Positions 17,617-26,556 of a stretch of 64,000 bases of DNA are shown here, piece after piece. The stretch is taken from assembly GCA_013298765.1 (NCBI GenBank), contig JAAFJA010000004.1, forward strand, positions 248,001 through 312,000, read 5' to 3'. The notes under the pieces are model-generated. The model had not been told where the DNA came from. It did no database searches and saw only the letters and a program-made list of their open reading frames with translations. The position numbers were made by a program, and so were the translations under genes. This DNA is from Betaproteobacteria bacterium (GTDB lineage Bacteria; Pseudomonadota; Gammaproteobacteria; Burkholderiales; Casimicrobiaceae). The number at the start of each line of letters is the position of its first letter. Positions within the stretch are counted from its first letter, which is position 1.

Positions 17617-18672
17617 CTAGTGGACATGCCCATGGTGCGCGTCCGGCACGTGGGCGTGAGCGTGACGCAGCGGCTCATGCTCGTGTGCGTGGCTGTGTTC
17701 GCCGTCGGGTGATGAGTCGTGTGTGTGATTGTGATGGCCGTCATTGTGGTTGTGTGCATGCTCGTGCTGCAACAGTTCATGCTGATGCTCATGCTCGTGC
17801 GTTTCGGCCAAGTGCAGCAGCACACCGAATAGCATCAGCAAACCGCCCGCTGCGATCGCAAGGCTCGCCGAGCGTTCGCCCAGCGCAAATGCTAGCGCCG
17901 CACCGATGAACGGTGCAAACGCAAACACCGAACCGGTTCGCGCGGCTCCGAACGCGCGTTGCGCCAGCAGGTAAAAGCGAAGGCTCAGTCCGTAGCCAGT
18001 CGCGCCCACCGCGAGCAACGTAAGCGTCGCCTGCCACGTTGGTATTGGTTCGCCAAATGCCAGCGCAAGGAGCGCAGTGACGCTCGCGCCAAGCGCCGCT
18101 TTGATCATCACCACCTGGCTGGGGTCACGCTCGGCCAATGCCCGCGACAGCGTGTTGTCCATCCCCCACGCAGCCGTCGCCAACAGCACCGCCAGCATGC
18201 CCGGCAAGCCAATGCCAGAGCCGCGCCCCTGATCGAGGATCAGCGTCATCCCACCTGCGAGCAAGAGCAACATCGCCGCCCACACCCGACGATCCATCGT
18301 TTCGCGATACAGCCACCACGATAGCAACGCGGTAAATAGCGCCTCAAGTGTGAGCATGAGCGACGCGCTGGTGCCGCTCGTATGTTGCAGACCCCATGCG
18401 AGTGCCACCGGGCCGACGACCGCGCCAAAAAACGCCACGGCAATCAATCGCGGCACGTCGCTTTTCATCACACGCGCCTCACGCTCAATCCGCCGTCGCG
18501 ATACCGCGCCGACAATCACCGCGCCGCCATAGAGCAGCGCAGCGGTGGTGAATGCACCCAAGCCAGCGCCAAACTTCTGTACCAGCGGCGTGCTAATGCC
18601 GAACAGAGTCGCTGCGAGCAACGCAAGCAGGCCGCCGCGTAGGGCAGGCGACGAAAACGAACGGTCTGACAT
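17617..18672 (-). CDS. EamA/DMT-family permease with histidine-rich C-terminal tail
   Basis: A 351-residue inner-membrane protein with two EamA repeats and about ten hydrophobic segments (for example LLALLAATLFGISTPLVQKF and AVLLATAAWGMDNTLSRAL). After the last membrane helix (LAIAAGGLLMLFGVLLHLAE) comes a tail of about 60 residues holding 23 histidines with Asp, Glu and Asn, as in HEHEHQHELLQHEHAHNHN. Such tails chelate Ni, Zn or Co. EamA proteins export metabolites, so the tail suggests metal sensing, buffering or transport. The neighbouring operon on the same strand is a czc-type efflux set. Substrate is unknown. Confidence 0.85.
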   Translation of the reverse strand: MSDRSFSSPALRGGLLALLAATLFGISTPLVQKFGAGLGAFTTAALLYGGAVIVGAVSRRRIEREARVMKSDVPRLIAVAFFGAVVGPVALAWGLQHTSGTSASLMLTLEALFTALLSWWLYRETMDRRVWAAMLLLLAGGMTLILDQGRGSGIGLPGMLAVLLATAAWGMDNTLSRALAERDPSQVVMIKAALGASVTALLALAFGEPIPTWQATLTLLAVGATGYGLSLRFYLLAQRAFGAARTGSVFAFAPFIGAALAFALGERSASLAIAAGGLLMLFGVLLHLAETHEHEHQHELLQHEHAHNHNDGHHNHTHDSSPDGEHSHAHEHEPLRHAHAHVPDAHHGHVH

Positions 18673-18728
18673 CTAATTACACGCGAAACGCATCTAAGAA
18701 ACTTTCGTAGTTATCGAAAAATCGGAGT

Positions 18729-18869
18729 TTAATCAAGCGTTAAGTATGTCAGCAACAATGAAATTGAGGCGCTGATCGCGAAGATGGTAACCGCCGCAAG
18801 CAAGAGCAACAGGCTAGCACGCAATTTGCCTGCACAACGGGGCCAGTGCTTATCATGGAATTCGACCAT
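18729..18869 (-). CDS. Small single-pass membrane protein, hypothetical
   Basis: A 46-residue open frame with a good ribosome site (AGAGG about 8 bases before ATG 18869). The protein begins MVEFHDKHWPRCAGKLRASL and continues into one strongly hydrophobic helix (LLLLAAVTIFAISASISLLL), ending YLTLD. No family was recognised. It lies 56 bases upstream of the His-tailed permease gene in the same direction and downstream of the metal efflux operon, so co-transcription with one of them is likely. The positive-inside pattern predicts a cytoplasmic N-terminus. Short length limits confidence. Confidence 0.55.
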   Translation of the reverse strand: MVEFHDKHWPRCAGKLRASLLLLLAAVTIFAISASISLLLTYLTLD

Positions 18870-18983
18870 AAAGTGATCCTCTCGGCGATTCAATGTTCAG
18901 CGCCCAATCCCAATCCCGCTCGCGCGTACTGTGTGCACAAACTCGCGTAATCCTACACGGTATGCGACTCCGCGGTCGTCGTA

Positions 18984-19334
18984 CTACTTACCCGTGAAAT
19001 TTGCGGCAATGAAGTTGCCTTGCGCGGTATAGAACATGTACAGGTTCTCTTTCGTTTTGTCGGTAGCGGCAGGATCCTTGAAGGTGACTTTCCATTCCTT
19101 GCCGCGCTGACCGTCGACCTGTTCGAAGCTGGCGGGCTTGATCGTTTGCCACGACTTGTCGATTTTGCCGCTGTTGATTAGCGCTTGCTGGCGTTTGCCT
19201 GCACAGGTTGCGACGACTTCCTCTGTGGCGGCTCTAGTCCCATGGAAGTGGCAATCCTCGGCACCACCAGCGATTGCGGGCAAAGACAGCATGAGGCCGG
19301 TTGCAGAGAGAAGTGTGGCGAACAGTTTATTCAT
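18984..19334 (-). CDS. Periplasmic DUF6488-like protein of the metal efflux operon
   Basis: A 116-residue secreted protein. ATG 19334 follows an AAAGGAAA ribosome site and encodes a signal peptide MNKLFATLLSATGLMLSLPAIA. The mature part starts GGAEDCHFHGTRAATEEVVATC, then INSGKIDKSWQTIKPASFEQ, and ends LYMFYTAQGNFIAANFTGK. This resembles the small periplasmic DUF6488 family found next to HupE and RND metal pumps. Two Cys and two His near the mature N-terminus could bind metal. It is the last gene of the efflux operon, 53 bases after hupE. A longer frame upstream overlaps hupE and is not used. Confidence 0.75.
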   Translation of the reverse strand: MNKLFATLLSATGLMLSLPAIAGGAEDCHFHGTRAATEEVVATCAGKRQQALINSGKIDKSWQTIKPASFEQVDGQRGKEWKVTFKDPAATDKTKENLYMFYTAQGNFIAANFTGK

Positions 19335-19387
19335 GATAATTTCCTTTTTCGATGAGTTGCGTTGTGGTTGCGTTAATAAAAATGTGT

Positions 19388-20197
19388 TCATAGTTTGTCT
19401 CTGCCAGTGTTGGTGCTTTTCAGAATATCCATGTCTTCGTGCTCGTGAAGATGTTCTTGCGCCGGGAAACGGAAGCTGTTCGGGTCGCTGTCGTGCAGAT
19501 AGCCATGCAGCTGCATCAGGAACAGTAGGACTCCGGCGTAAATCAGCGCGGTATTGGCCAGCACACTGAAGCGCGCAAACGAGGAGCGCTTGCGCCAAAT
19601 CGCAAGTAAAGCCACCATCACCGTAAGCGCTGCGATCTGACCGATTTCTACGCCGACGTTGAAGCTAAGGATGCGCAGCAGGATACTGGTTTTATCGTCC
19701 CCTAACGGCAGTTGCTGTAAGCGCGTTGACAGACCAAATCCGTGCAATAGCCCGAAGCCAAACACCATCGCCAGAAGGTTGGGTGAGGCGATGCCGAAAT
19801 GCTTCTGAAAACCGCCGTTATTATCGAAACCTTTGTAGATCACGCTGATCGCGATCAACGCATCCACAAGGTAGTAATTCCACGTAATTTGCAAAAACGT
19901 CGCGAAAATCAATGTGATGCAATGGCCAACAGTGAACACGGTGACGAACTTCGCGATGTCCTTGAACGTCGTCAGAAAAAACACCACACCGAACAGAAAC
20001 AGCAAGTGGTCGTAACCGCTGAGCATGTGCGTGGCACCCAGCCCGACGTATTGCAGGTAACCGCCATCCAGCATGCGCTGTTTGTCGGCGTCCGAGATGC
20101 CATGCGCCAGCGCAATCAGCGGTACGAGGACCAGTGTGCCGATGGCGAGCCACTTTCCGACGAACCGGCTCTGCGATGCGGAACGTGAACTACTCAT
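19388..20197 (-). CDS. HupE/UreJ-family membrane protein
   Basis: A 269-residue membrane protein with about seven hydrophobic segments. The motif HMLSGYDHLLFLFGVVFFL and the VGHCITLIFAT segment are typical of HupE/UreJ proteins, thought to be nickel or cobalt permeases. An N-terminal signal-like helix precedes AHGISDADKQRML. The C-terminus is His/Glu-rich (QEHLHEHEDMDI). It overlaps the outer membrane factor gene by 8 bases, tying it to the efflux operon, so the operon probably handles Ni or Co at least in part. Metal identity is inferred. Confidence 0.85.
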   Translation of the reverse strand: MSSSRSASQSRFVGKWLAIGTLVLVPLIALAHGISDADKQRMLDGGYLQYVGLGATHMLSGYDHLLFLFGVVFFLTTFKDIAKFVTVFTVGHCITLIFATFLQITWNYYLVDALIAISVIYKGFDNNGGFQKHFGIASPNLLAMVFGFGLLHGFGLSTRLQQLPLGDDKTSILLRILSFNVGVEIGQIAALTVMVALLAIWRKRSSFARFSVLANTALIYAGVLLFLMQLHGYLHDSDPNSFRFPAQEHLHEHEDMDILKSTNTGRDKL

Positions 20198-21440
20198 CAG
20201 CCAGCCCCCAGATTAAGTGCGCATCGATCAACAGGCGATGCTGCCAGCGCAACGCCTCGACGCGTGCTTGTTCGGCAGCGGTCGTTGCCTCAAGCGCCTG
20301 CCGCCGCGCCTGAAGCAATGTCTGCAAATCGGCCTCACCCAACGTGTACGCACGCTGAGTCAGGCGAGCGCTATCCTGCGTCGTGGTCAGGCCCTGAGCG
20401 GCCAGCCGCCAGCGATCCAGGCCACCGGTGGCTTCAACATAGGCTTCAACGATTTCGGTCTCGATCTCCCGACGCTGGCGCTCCAGCCGCGCGCGTGCGG
20501 CCTCGACCTCCTGCAGCGATTGCAACATGCGCTCGTTGCGATAGGTGCCGCCGAGCGGAATGCTCACGCTCACGCCGATGACGCGCTCGCTGCGGAACGC
20601 TTCCGAAGCGGCGAACACACCAATGGTTGGATCGGGAACCTTGTCAGCGCGCGTTCGCGCTGCGGTTAGCTCAGCTTTTTTGAGCAGCCCAGCCGCCACG
20701 CGGATAAGGTCACTTTCAGCCACGATGCGATCGCGCCACTGTGCTCGCGTCAGCTCAATTACGTCGGGAACGTTTAATGGTTTGGCAGCAAACTTCAACG
20801 CGGGGAAACGCACCGCGAGTGTCGATGTCGCTTTTGATTCCGCGGTCATTGCCGCGCTTAGTTGTTGCTGCACTTCAACGCGATCACCGCGCGCGATGTT
20901 CACATCAAGCTGCGAGGCGTCGCCCGCACGCTGCCGAACTTCGACCGCGCGCAAACTGGCATCGGCAAAGCTCAACTGCTCAGCCCACAGCTCACGGCGG
21001 CGCGTCGCGGCCTGTGCCTCAAGCCATAGCGTAGCTAGTGTCCGTGCTGCCTCATGTCGTGCCTCGCCAATACGAGCCAGCGCAATCTCAAGCTCGATAT
21101 CACCTAGATCGCGATCGAGTTCGGCTTTACCACCCACGCGAATGGTGCGCTCTAGTCCCGCCGTCCACTCGGTGGTGGAGCCTCGTGTATCGACACTTCG
21201 CCGCTGAGTGGACAACCTCGCCGTCCATTCGTGCGGTGATGCGCGTAGCGCTGCCGCACCGTGCCTGGACGCATCCAGCACGCGCCGTGCTTCAACGACC
21301 TGAAAGTCCCCGTCGATCGCCTGTTTCGCCAGCGCTGTGGTCGGTAGATCGGGCGGCGTGGGTCGCTCTGCGGTCGCTGCGGATGCGTACGTCTCGAAAG
21401 TTATGGCAACGACCAAAGCAATTGCTTTCCAGTGTGTCAT
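20190..21440 (-). CDS. TolC-family outer membrane factor, CzcC-like
   Basis: A 416-residue outer-membrane channel component of a tripartite heavy-metal pump. It has a signal peptide (MTHWKAIALVVAITFETYASAA) and two TolC-type repeats rich in Ala, Arg and Gln heptads, for example SLRAVEVRQRAGDASQLDVNIARGD and LTQRAYTLGEADLQTLLQARRQALE. CzcC-type proteins have this length and repeat spacing. Its start overlaps the DUF3240 stop (ATGA). It works with the RND pump and adaptor encoded upstream. Confidence 0.9.
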   Translation of the reverse strand: MTHWKAIALVVAITFETYASAATAERPTPPDLPTTALAKQAIDGDFQVVEARRVLDASRHGAAALRASPHEWTARLSTQRRSVDTRGSTTEWTAGLERTIRVGGKAELDRDLGDIELEIALARIGEARHEAARTLATLWLEAQAATRRRELWAEQLSFADASLRAVEVRQRAGDASQLDVNIARGDRVEVQQQLSAAMTAESKATSTLAVRFPALKFAAKPLNVPDVIELTRAQWRDRIVAESDLIRVAAGLLKKAELTAARTRADKVPDPTIGVFAASEAFRSERVIGVSVSIPLGGTYRNERMLQSLQEVEAARARLERQRREIETEIVEAYVEATGGLDRWRLAAQGLTTTQDSARLTQRAYTLGEADLQTLLQARRQALEATTAAEQARVEALRWQHRLLIDAHLIWGLADE

Positions 21441-21739
21441 TCAATTTCTCCTTCAGCGGCGAGAGCCGCGGCCCAATAGCGGAGTCCCGTGCCCCGGAAA
21501 CGCTGTCGCAGCAAGTCAAGCAAAACCGACAGATCGGACTCGGTAACGATAATTTGTATTTGTATGGATCGGCTGCGGCCCATCACTTGTTCCGCATTAC
21601 TCAAACGGCCTTGTGCGGTGCCGTGCGTGAACGTGGGTGTGCTGGTGAACACCGCGCCGTCAACGGTGACGAGCACTGTATCGAGCAGCGTTTCCTCAAT
21701 CTTTGGCGAGCAGATGAGCGTCAAGCAATAGTTAGACAT
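21437..21739 (-). CDS. DUF3240 family protein
   Basis: A 100-residue cytoplasmic protein (MSNYCLTLICSPKIEETLLDTVL, then FTSTPTFTHGTAQGRLSNAEQVMGRSRSIQIQIIV). It matches the DUF3240 family, small ferredoxin-like-fold proteins, related in shape to PII-type regulators, that occur within czcCBA-type operons. It is placed between the pump and the outer membrane factor genes with short overlaps at both ends. A regulatory role on the RND pump is plausible but unproven. Confidence 0.88.
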   Translation of the reverse strand: MSNYCLTLICSPKIEETLLDTVLVTVDGAVFTSTPTFTHGTAQGRLSNAEQVMGRSRSIQIQIIVTESDLSVLLDLLRQRFRGTGLRYWAAALAAEGEIE

Positions 21740-24700
21740 GGTTGATCGCTCCTTCGGAAACGTTCGCCGTCTTGGGATGCGCGAAACGGAGGTAGAGGAT
21801 CGGCAGCAGGATCAGCGTCAGTGCCGTCGCGGTGATCAAACCACCGATCACCACGATGGCCAGCGGTCGCTGAATTTCCGAGCCGGGGCCGGTGGCAAAC
21901 AACAGCGGAATCAACCCGAACACGGTGATGGATGCCGTCATCAGCACCGGTCGCAAACGCCGCTTCGCCCCCTGCGTGACGCATTCGACAAGCGGCTGCC
22001 CTTCGGCATACAACTGGTTGAAATAACTCACCAGCACCACGCCGTTGAGCACCGCAATACCCAGCAACGCGATGAAGCCAACTGACGCGGGCACCGACAA
22101 ATATTCGCCCGTCACCCACAGCGCCGCGATGCCGCCGACCAGCGCGAAAGGCACGTTGCTTAGCACCAGCAGCGCCTGCCGCACCGAGCCGAAGGTACTG
22201 AACAAGATAATAAAGATGAACCCGAGCGCGAGCGGCACGACAAGCGTGAGGCGCGCAGCCGCACGTTGCTGGTTTTCAAAGTGTCCGCCCCAGCCGATGC
22301 GGTAGCCGATGGGCAGCTTGACGCTGGCGGCGACCGAGGCTTTGGCTTCGTCAACAAATCCCACCAGATCGCGACCACTGACGTTGGCGATCACCACGCT
22401 GTAGCGGCTGCCCGTTTCGCGATCAATCTTCACCGGACCGGTGTCGCGTTCGAGCTTGGCGAGCGTTGCCAGTGGCACATTTTGACCGTTGGCCGACATG
22501 ATGTTGAGCGACGCAAATTCAGCCGGAGAAACTTTCACCGCATCTGGCCCACGCAGCACAATCGGAATACGCTGGTTGCCGTCGATCACCGTGCCTGCGC
22601 GCTGCCCTTCAATCTGTACCCGCAACGCATCCTGCACTTCTTCCACCGACAGGCCATAGCGTCCCGCCACCAGCCGGTCAACGACCACGCGCAAATACTG
22701 CACACCGGTGTTTTCGACGGTGTACACGTCCTGATTACCAGGCACTTTTTTCATCAGCGCCTCGACCTGACCGGCCAGCTCGTTCAACACCTTGAGATCG
22801 GTGCCAAAGATTTTGATTGCCACGTCACCGCGCACGCCGATGATCATCTCCGACACCCGCATGTTGATAGGCTGCGTGAAGCTGTAGCTGATGCCCGGCA
22901 TCTGATCCAGCACCGAGCGAATCCTCTCGACCAACGCCTCCTTGTTGGCGAGTTTCCATTCGTCGCGCGGCTTCAACACCAGAAAGGTATCGGTCTGATT
23001 GAGGCCCATCGGATCGAGGCCGATTTCATCCGATCCAGCCCGCGCCACTACGCCAGTAATCTCCGGGATATTTGCCATCAGTGCCTGATGAATTTTCAGG
23101 TCGAGCGCGGCGGTTTCGGCAAGGCTGATCGACGGCAATTTTTCGATACCGACAATGATGTCGCCTTCGTCCATCTCCGGCATAAAAGTTTTGCCGACCT
23201 GAAAGTACACCGCCGCAGCGGCTGCTAGCAACGCGCCCGCGGCGATGAACACGACCACCTGACGACGCAGCGCCCACGTGAGCGTAGGCCCATACAGTCG
23301 CAGCAATTGACGAGGCAGCCACGGTTCATCATGCGACACTTTTTTGAGCAGGAATGATGAGAGCACCGGAATAACCGTGAGCGACAATAGAAGCGAGCTG
23401 ATCAGCGCGAACACGATGGTCATCGCCACCGGCACGAAAAACTTGCCTTCCAAATCCTGCAACGTCAACAGCGGCAGGAATACCGTGATGATGATGAGTA
23501 TCCCAGCGGCGACGGGCGCTGCCACCTCACGCACAGCGCGGAACACGATGTGGAGGCGCGGCAGCTTGCCCTTGGTTTCGTCCTTGCTCAAATGCTGCAC
23601 GATGTTTTCAACCACCACCACCGCAGCGTCTACCAGCATGCCAAGCGCAATGGCCAGCCCACCCAAACTCATGAGATTGGCCGACATCCCGGCAAACCGC
23701 ATCAAGATGAACGTAGCCAGTGCCGCCAGCGGCAACACCAAAGCAACTGCAACGGCGGCGCGCACATTGCCGAGAAACGCACCGAGCAGCACCAACACGA
23801 TGAGCGTGGCTTCAATCAGCGCTTTGGAAACGGTGCCCACGGCTTTCTTCACCAAGTCGGCTCGGTTGTAAAACACCGTGATGGCAACGCCCTTCGGCAG
23901 CGTGCCTTTGATTTCGTCCAACTTCTTGGTGACACCTTCGACCACCTTTTGCGCATTGGCACCAGCGAGTCCGAGTACGAGACCCTGCACCGCCTCCGCG
24001 CGACCATCCTGCGTGACCACGCCGTAGCGTGTTACGGAGCCATCGCGCACCAGCGCTACGTCAGCGAGGCGAATCGGATTACCGTCCTTGGTACCGACGA
24101 TGATTGCGCGCAGGTCATCCTGCGTCTTTACGCTGCCCTCGCTGCGTACCAGCAGCACTTCATTGCCTTCGCCGAGTCGGCCCGCGCCGTCGTTGCGGTT
24201 GTTCGCCTCGATCGCCGTTTTCAGCTTGGCGGTTGATAGTCCGACCGCAGCAAGTTTGGTGGGATCAACCACCACCTCAAAGCTGTGGACTTTGCCGCCG
24301 AGCGCATTGACATCCGCCACACCGGGCACGCCGCGCAATGCCGGACGAATGATCCAGTCGAGCACGCTGCGCCGCTCCTCCAGCGTCATGTCCGGCGAGT
24401 CCACGGTGAACATGAACATTTCGCCCAGCGGCGTGGTGATCGGTGCCATGCCGCCACTGATGCCAGAGGGCAAGTCCGACATGATGTTGCCTAGGCGCTC
24501 GGTCACCTGCTGGCGCGCCCAATAAATATCAGTGCCGTCGTTGAAGTCGACGGTCACATCGACCAGTCCGTACTTCGATACCGAGCGCAGGATGCGCTGC
24601 TTCGGAATGCCCAGCATTTCCACCTCAATCGGTAGCGCGATGCGACTCTCGATCTCCTCCGGCGTCATGCCGGGGGCTTTCATGATGATTTTCACCTGCG

Positions 24701-24833
24701 TGCTCGACACATCCGGGAAGGCGTCAATCGGCAGATTACGGAATGCGTACCAGCCGCCACCGGCCAAGAGTGCTGCAGCGAGCAGCACAAACAGGCGCTG
24801 CGCCAGCGCAAATTGAACTAAGTGAGAAAGCAT
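21732..24833 (-). CDS. Heavy-metal RND efflux pump, CzcA/CusA family
   Basis: A 1,033-residue proton-driven inner-membrane pump (HME-RND). It has the N-terminal helix, the DAFPDVSSTQVKI porter start, and twelve membrane helices in two sets. The fourth-helix motif reads GGLAIALGMLVDAAVVVVEN. Periplasmic porter segments include ARQQVTERLGNIMSDLPSG and IRVSEMIIGVRGDVAIKIFG-like text near 22,850. The Asp of the helix-4 motif is the proton relay. The VDAAVVxxEN form is nearer the Cu/Ag and mixed HME subgroups than the strict VDGAVV of Zn/Cd/Co CzcA, so the metal is uncertain. It starts 2 bases after the adaptor stop. Confidence 0.93.
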   Translation of the reverse strand: MLSHLVQFALAQRLFVLLAAALLAGGGWYAFRNLPIDAFPDVSSTQVKIIMKAPGMTPEEIESRIALPIEVEMLGIPKQRILRSVSKYGLVDVTVDFNDGTDIYWARQQVTERLGNIMSDLPSGISGGMAPITTPLGEMFMFTVDSPDMTLEERRSVLDWIIRPALRGVPGVADVNALGGKVHSFEVVVDPTKLAAVGLSTAKLKTAIEANNRNDGAGRLGEGNEVLLVRSEGSVKTQDDLRAIIVGTKDGNPIRLADVALVRDGSVTRYGVVTQDGRAEAVQGLVLGLAGANAQKVVEGVTKKLDEIKGTLPKGVAITVFYNRADLVKKAVGTVSKALIEATLIVLVLLGAFLGNVRAAVAVALVLPLAALATFILMRFAGMSANLMSLGGLAIALGMLVDAAVVVVENIVQHLSKDETKGKLPRLHIVFRAVREVAAPVAAGILIIITVFLPLLTLQDLEGKFFVPVAMTIVFALISSLLLSLTVIPVLSSFLLKKVSHDEPWLPRQLLRLYGPTLTWALRRQVVVFIAAGALLAAAAAVYFQVGKTFMPEMDEGDIIVGIEKLPSISLAETAALDLKIHQALMANIPEITGVVARAGSDEIGLDPMGLNQTDTFLVLKPRDEWKLANKEALVERIRSVLDQMPGISYSFTQPINMRVSEMIIGVRGDVAIKIFGTDLKVLNELAGQVEALMKKVPGNQDVYTVENTGVQYLRVVVDRLVAGRYGLSVEEVQDALRVQIEGQRAGTVIDGNQRIPIVLRGPDAVKVSPAEFASLNIMSANGQNVPLATLAKLERDTGPVKIDRETGSRYSVVIANVSGRDLVGFVDEAKASVAASVKLPIGYRIGWGGHFENQQRAAARLTLVVPLALGFIFIILFSTFGSVRQALLVLSNVPFALVGGIAALWVTGEYLSVPASVGFIALLGIAVLNGVVLVSYFNQLYAEGQPLVECVTQGAKRRLRPVLMTASITVFGLIPLLFATGPGSEIQRPLAIVVIGGLITATALTLILLPILYLRFAHPKTANVSEGAINHV

Positions 24834-24834
24834 G

Positions 24835-25977
24835 TCAGCCTCCGCGCTTGCCGAGCCAGGCCGCCTTCAGCGCAATGACCGCGCCAGTCGCAATCTCCTG
24901 CCCCGGTTTGAACGGACCCTGCACCTGCACCGACTGACCGGCGCTGTTGACCACCGTCACCTCTTGCGCCGTGAAGCCGGTCGCGGTGCGCACGAACACG
25001 TACGCCTTGTCATCCTGACGCACCACCGATTGCACCGGCACCGGCCAGCTCTGACCAGAGCTCGCGTCCGCCGCCCCCGCGAGGAAAGGCACCTGCACCT
25101 GCACGTACTCGCCGGGCCGCATCAGACTGGCGCCCTTGCTGACTTTGGCGCGCAGCACGACCGTCTGACTGTCGCTCACCATCGGACTCACGCTCATCGG
25201 CAAGGCCATTGCTTCGCGACCGACCACGGTAATTTGCCCGCCCTTAACCAGCAACTGAGCGCTGCGATCAGCGGGCACTTGAACGTCCAGCCACAACACG
25301 CTGGTATTGGCCAAACGCAGCAGTGCGTCGGCGGGGGCGACGCGTTGACCGGTTTTTGCGTTGAGCGTCAGCACCGTACCTGCCGTTTTTGCGTAAACGG
25401 TCACGCCCGCTTGCAACGCGGCACCCGTCGCGATTTTCTTAACGCTTTCGGAGTCCATTCCGACAAGACGCAACGCTGCTTCACTTTGCATGACTCGGGC
25501 GCGGGTTTCTTCGGCCAGCGCTTCGGCCTCCTGCACTCGTCGCTCGGGAATGATGCCTTCTGCCAGCAATTGCCGCTCACGCAGAACGGTCTTCTGCGCT
25601 AGCCGACTCTTCGACGTCGCCTCCAGCAATTTGAGCTGCAATTCACCTAGCTCGGGACTGGTGAGGCGCAGCAAAGGCTGGCCGCGTTTGACCACGTCGT
25701 TCTCGCCGACCAGAATCTGCTCCACGAGTCCGGCAATGGGCGCGCTGACGATCTGCTCATTCGCCGGTGGCAGTACCACCTTCGCTGGATACGCCTGCCC
25801 CTTGATGTCGGAGGGCTGTTCTAGACGTTGCAAGGCCACGCCGAGACTTTGCAACTGGGCCGGGGTCACGGCGAAATCGTTCGCCGCGCTCGCTAGCGTT
25901 GAGATACACGTTAGCGAACCGACCACGGCAGTAGCGACAACATGACGCCCCGCGCGTTGGGAAAAACTGAAAAACAT
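24835..25977 (-). CDS. RND efflux periplasmic adaptor, CzcB-like
   Basis: Membrane fusion protein linking pump and outer membrane factor. ATG 25977 has GGAG five bases upstream; a longer reading to 26022 is less likely. A signal peptide (HVVATAVVGSLTCISTLASA) precedes a lipoyl/barrel-sandwich half-motif (ANEQIVSAPIAGLVEQILVGENDVVKRGQPLLRL), a coiled hairpin (KSRLAQKTVLRERQLLAEGIIPERRVQEAEALAEETRARV) and beta-barrel segments. The 380-residue length is normal. It has no obvious C-terminal His-rich metal chaperone domain. Confidence 0.92.
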   Translation of the reverse strand: MFFSFSQRAGRHVVATAVVGSLTCISTLASAANDFAVTPAQLQSLGVALQRLEQPSDIKGQAYPAKVVLPPANEQIVSAPIAGLVEQILVGENDVVKRGQPLLRLTSPELGELQLKLLEATSKSRLAQKTVLRERQLLAEGIIPERRVQEAEALAEETRARVMQSEAALRLVGMDSESVKKIATGAALQAGVTVYAKTAGTVLTLNAKTGQRVAPADALLRLANTSVLWLDVQVPADRSAQLLVKGGQITVVGREAMALPMSVSPMVSDSQTVVLRAKVSKGASLMRPGEYVQVQVPFLAGAADASSGQSWPVPVQSVVRQDDKAYVFVRTATGFTAQEVTVVNSAGQSVQVQGPFKPGQEIATGAVIALKAAWLGKRGG

Positions 25978-26067
25978 AAAAACTCCACGAAAGCCTTGAA
26001 CCCGTTTGCTTTGCGTTAGCAATAGCAGTGGGATTGGCAGGACTGCGCCAAAGCGCAGGACGGCGGG

Positions 26068-26556
26068 TTACGCGGCGTGGAGCGGCGGGGCGCGACCCGC
26101 AGGGGGCAGGCTGTGATGAAATGGAATGTCCGCAAGCGAGCGATTCGGTCGCCAGTGCGTCGGTGAAGCAGTATCTACTCGCGCGGGCAATACAACGGCG
26201 GCCATGAGCGCCCATGATGCCGCAGCGTCAAACGCAGACGTAGCCGTGGGCTCAAGCAGCTGCAATGACTCGTGCCGCAAAGCTCCTGTCGCATGTGACA
26301 AGACTGGTTGTTTGTCAGCGTTGTGATGATCTGCCCGGCCAGCGTGATCGACGTCTGCGTCATGCGCGTCATGATCAATGGTAGCCATCGTCGGCTGAAA
26401 TAGGAAGCCGTCATGAACGTGATTATGAAACGGTGCGCTAAAGTGATCGAGCGCTAGGACAAGCACCAACACACATTTCCCAAACCAACACAAACCATTC
26501 GCGAAGCGAACTCCCAAGAGTACCTGCGTTGAAGATGTGAGAGCGGCAAACATCAA
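26068..26556 (-). CDS. His-rich CzcI-like leader protein of the efflux operon
   Basis: A 162-residue protein with an N-terminal hydrophobic stretch (CWFGKCVLVLVLALDHFSA) followed by a histidine- and aspartate-rich segment (PFHNHVHDG, DHDAHDADVDHAGRADHHN). A second hydrophobic part (AASWALMAAVVLPARV) follows and the C-terminus is proline-rich. It resembles the variable CzcI-type periplasmic proteins that open czcCBA operons. It lies 90 bases upstream of the adaptor gene in the same direction. The start is uncertain because no strong ribosome site precedes ATG 26556, and an internal GTG near the hydrophobic stretch is possible. Confidence 0.6.
   Translation of the reverse strand: MMFAALTSSTQVLLGVRFANGLCWFGKCVLVLVLALDHFSAPFHNHVHDGFLFQPTMATIDHDAHDADVDHAGRADHHNADKQPVLSHATGALRHESLQLLEPTATSAFDAAASWALMAAVVLPARVDTASPTHWRPNRSLADIPFHHSLPPAGRAPPLHAA

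Noticed and set aside
21038-21745. Plus-strand frame of 235 codons opposite the TolC-like and DUF3240 genes
   Set aside because: Antisense to two well-supported overlapping genes with normal family matches.
22266-24236. Plus-strand frames of 228-320 codons opposite the RND pump gene
   Set aside because: Antisense shadows rich in His/Arg typical of complemented GC-rich coding DNA.
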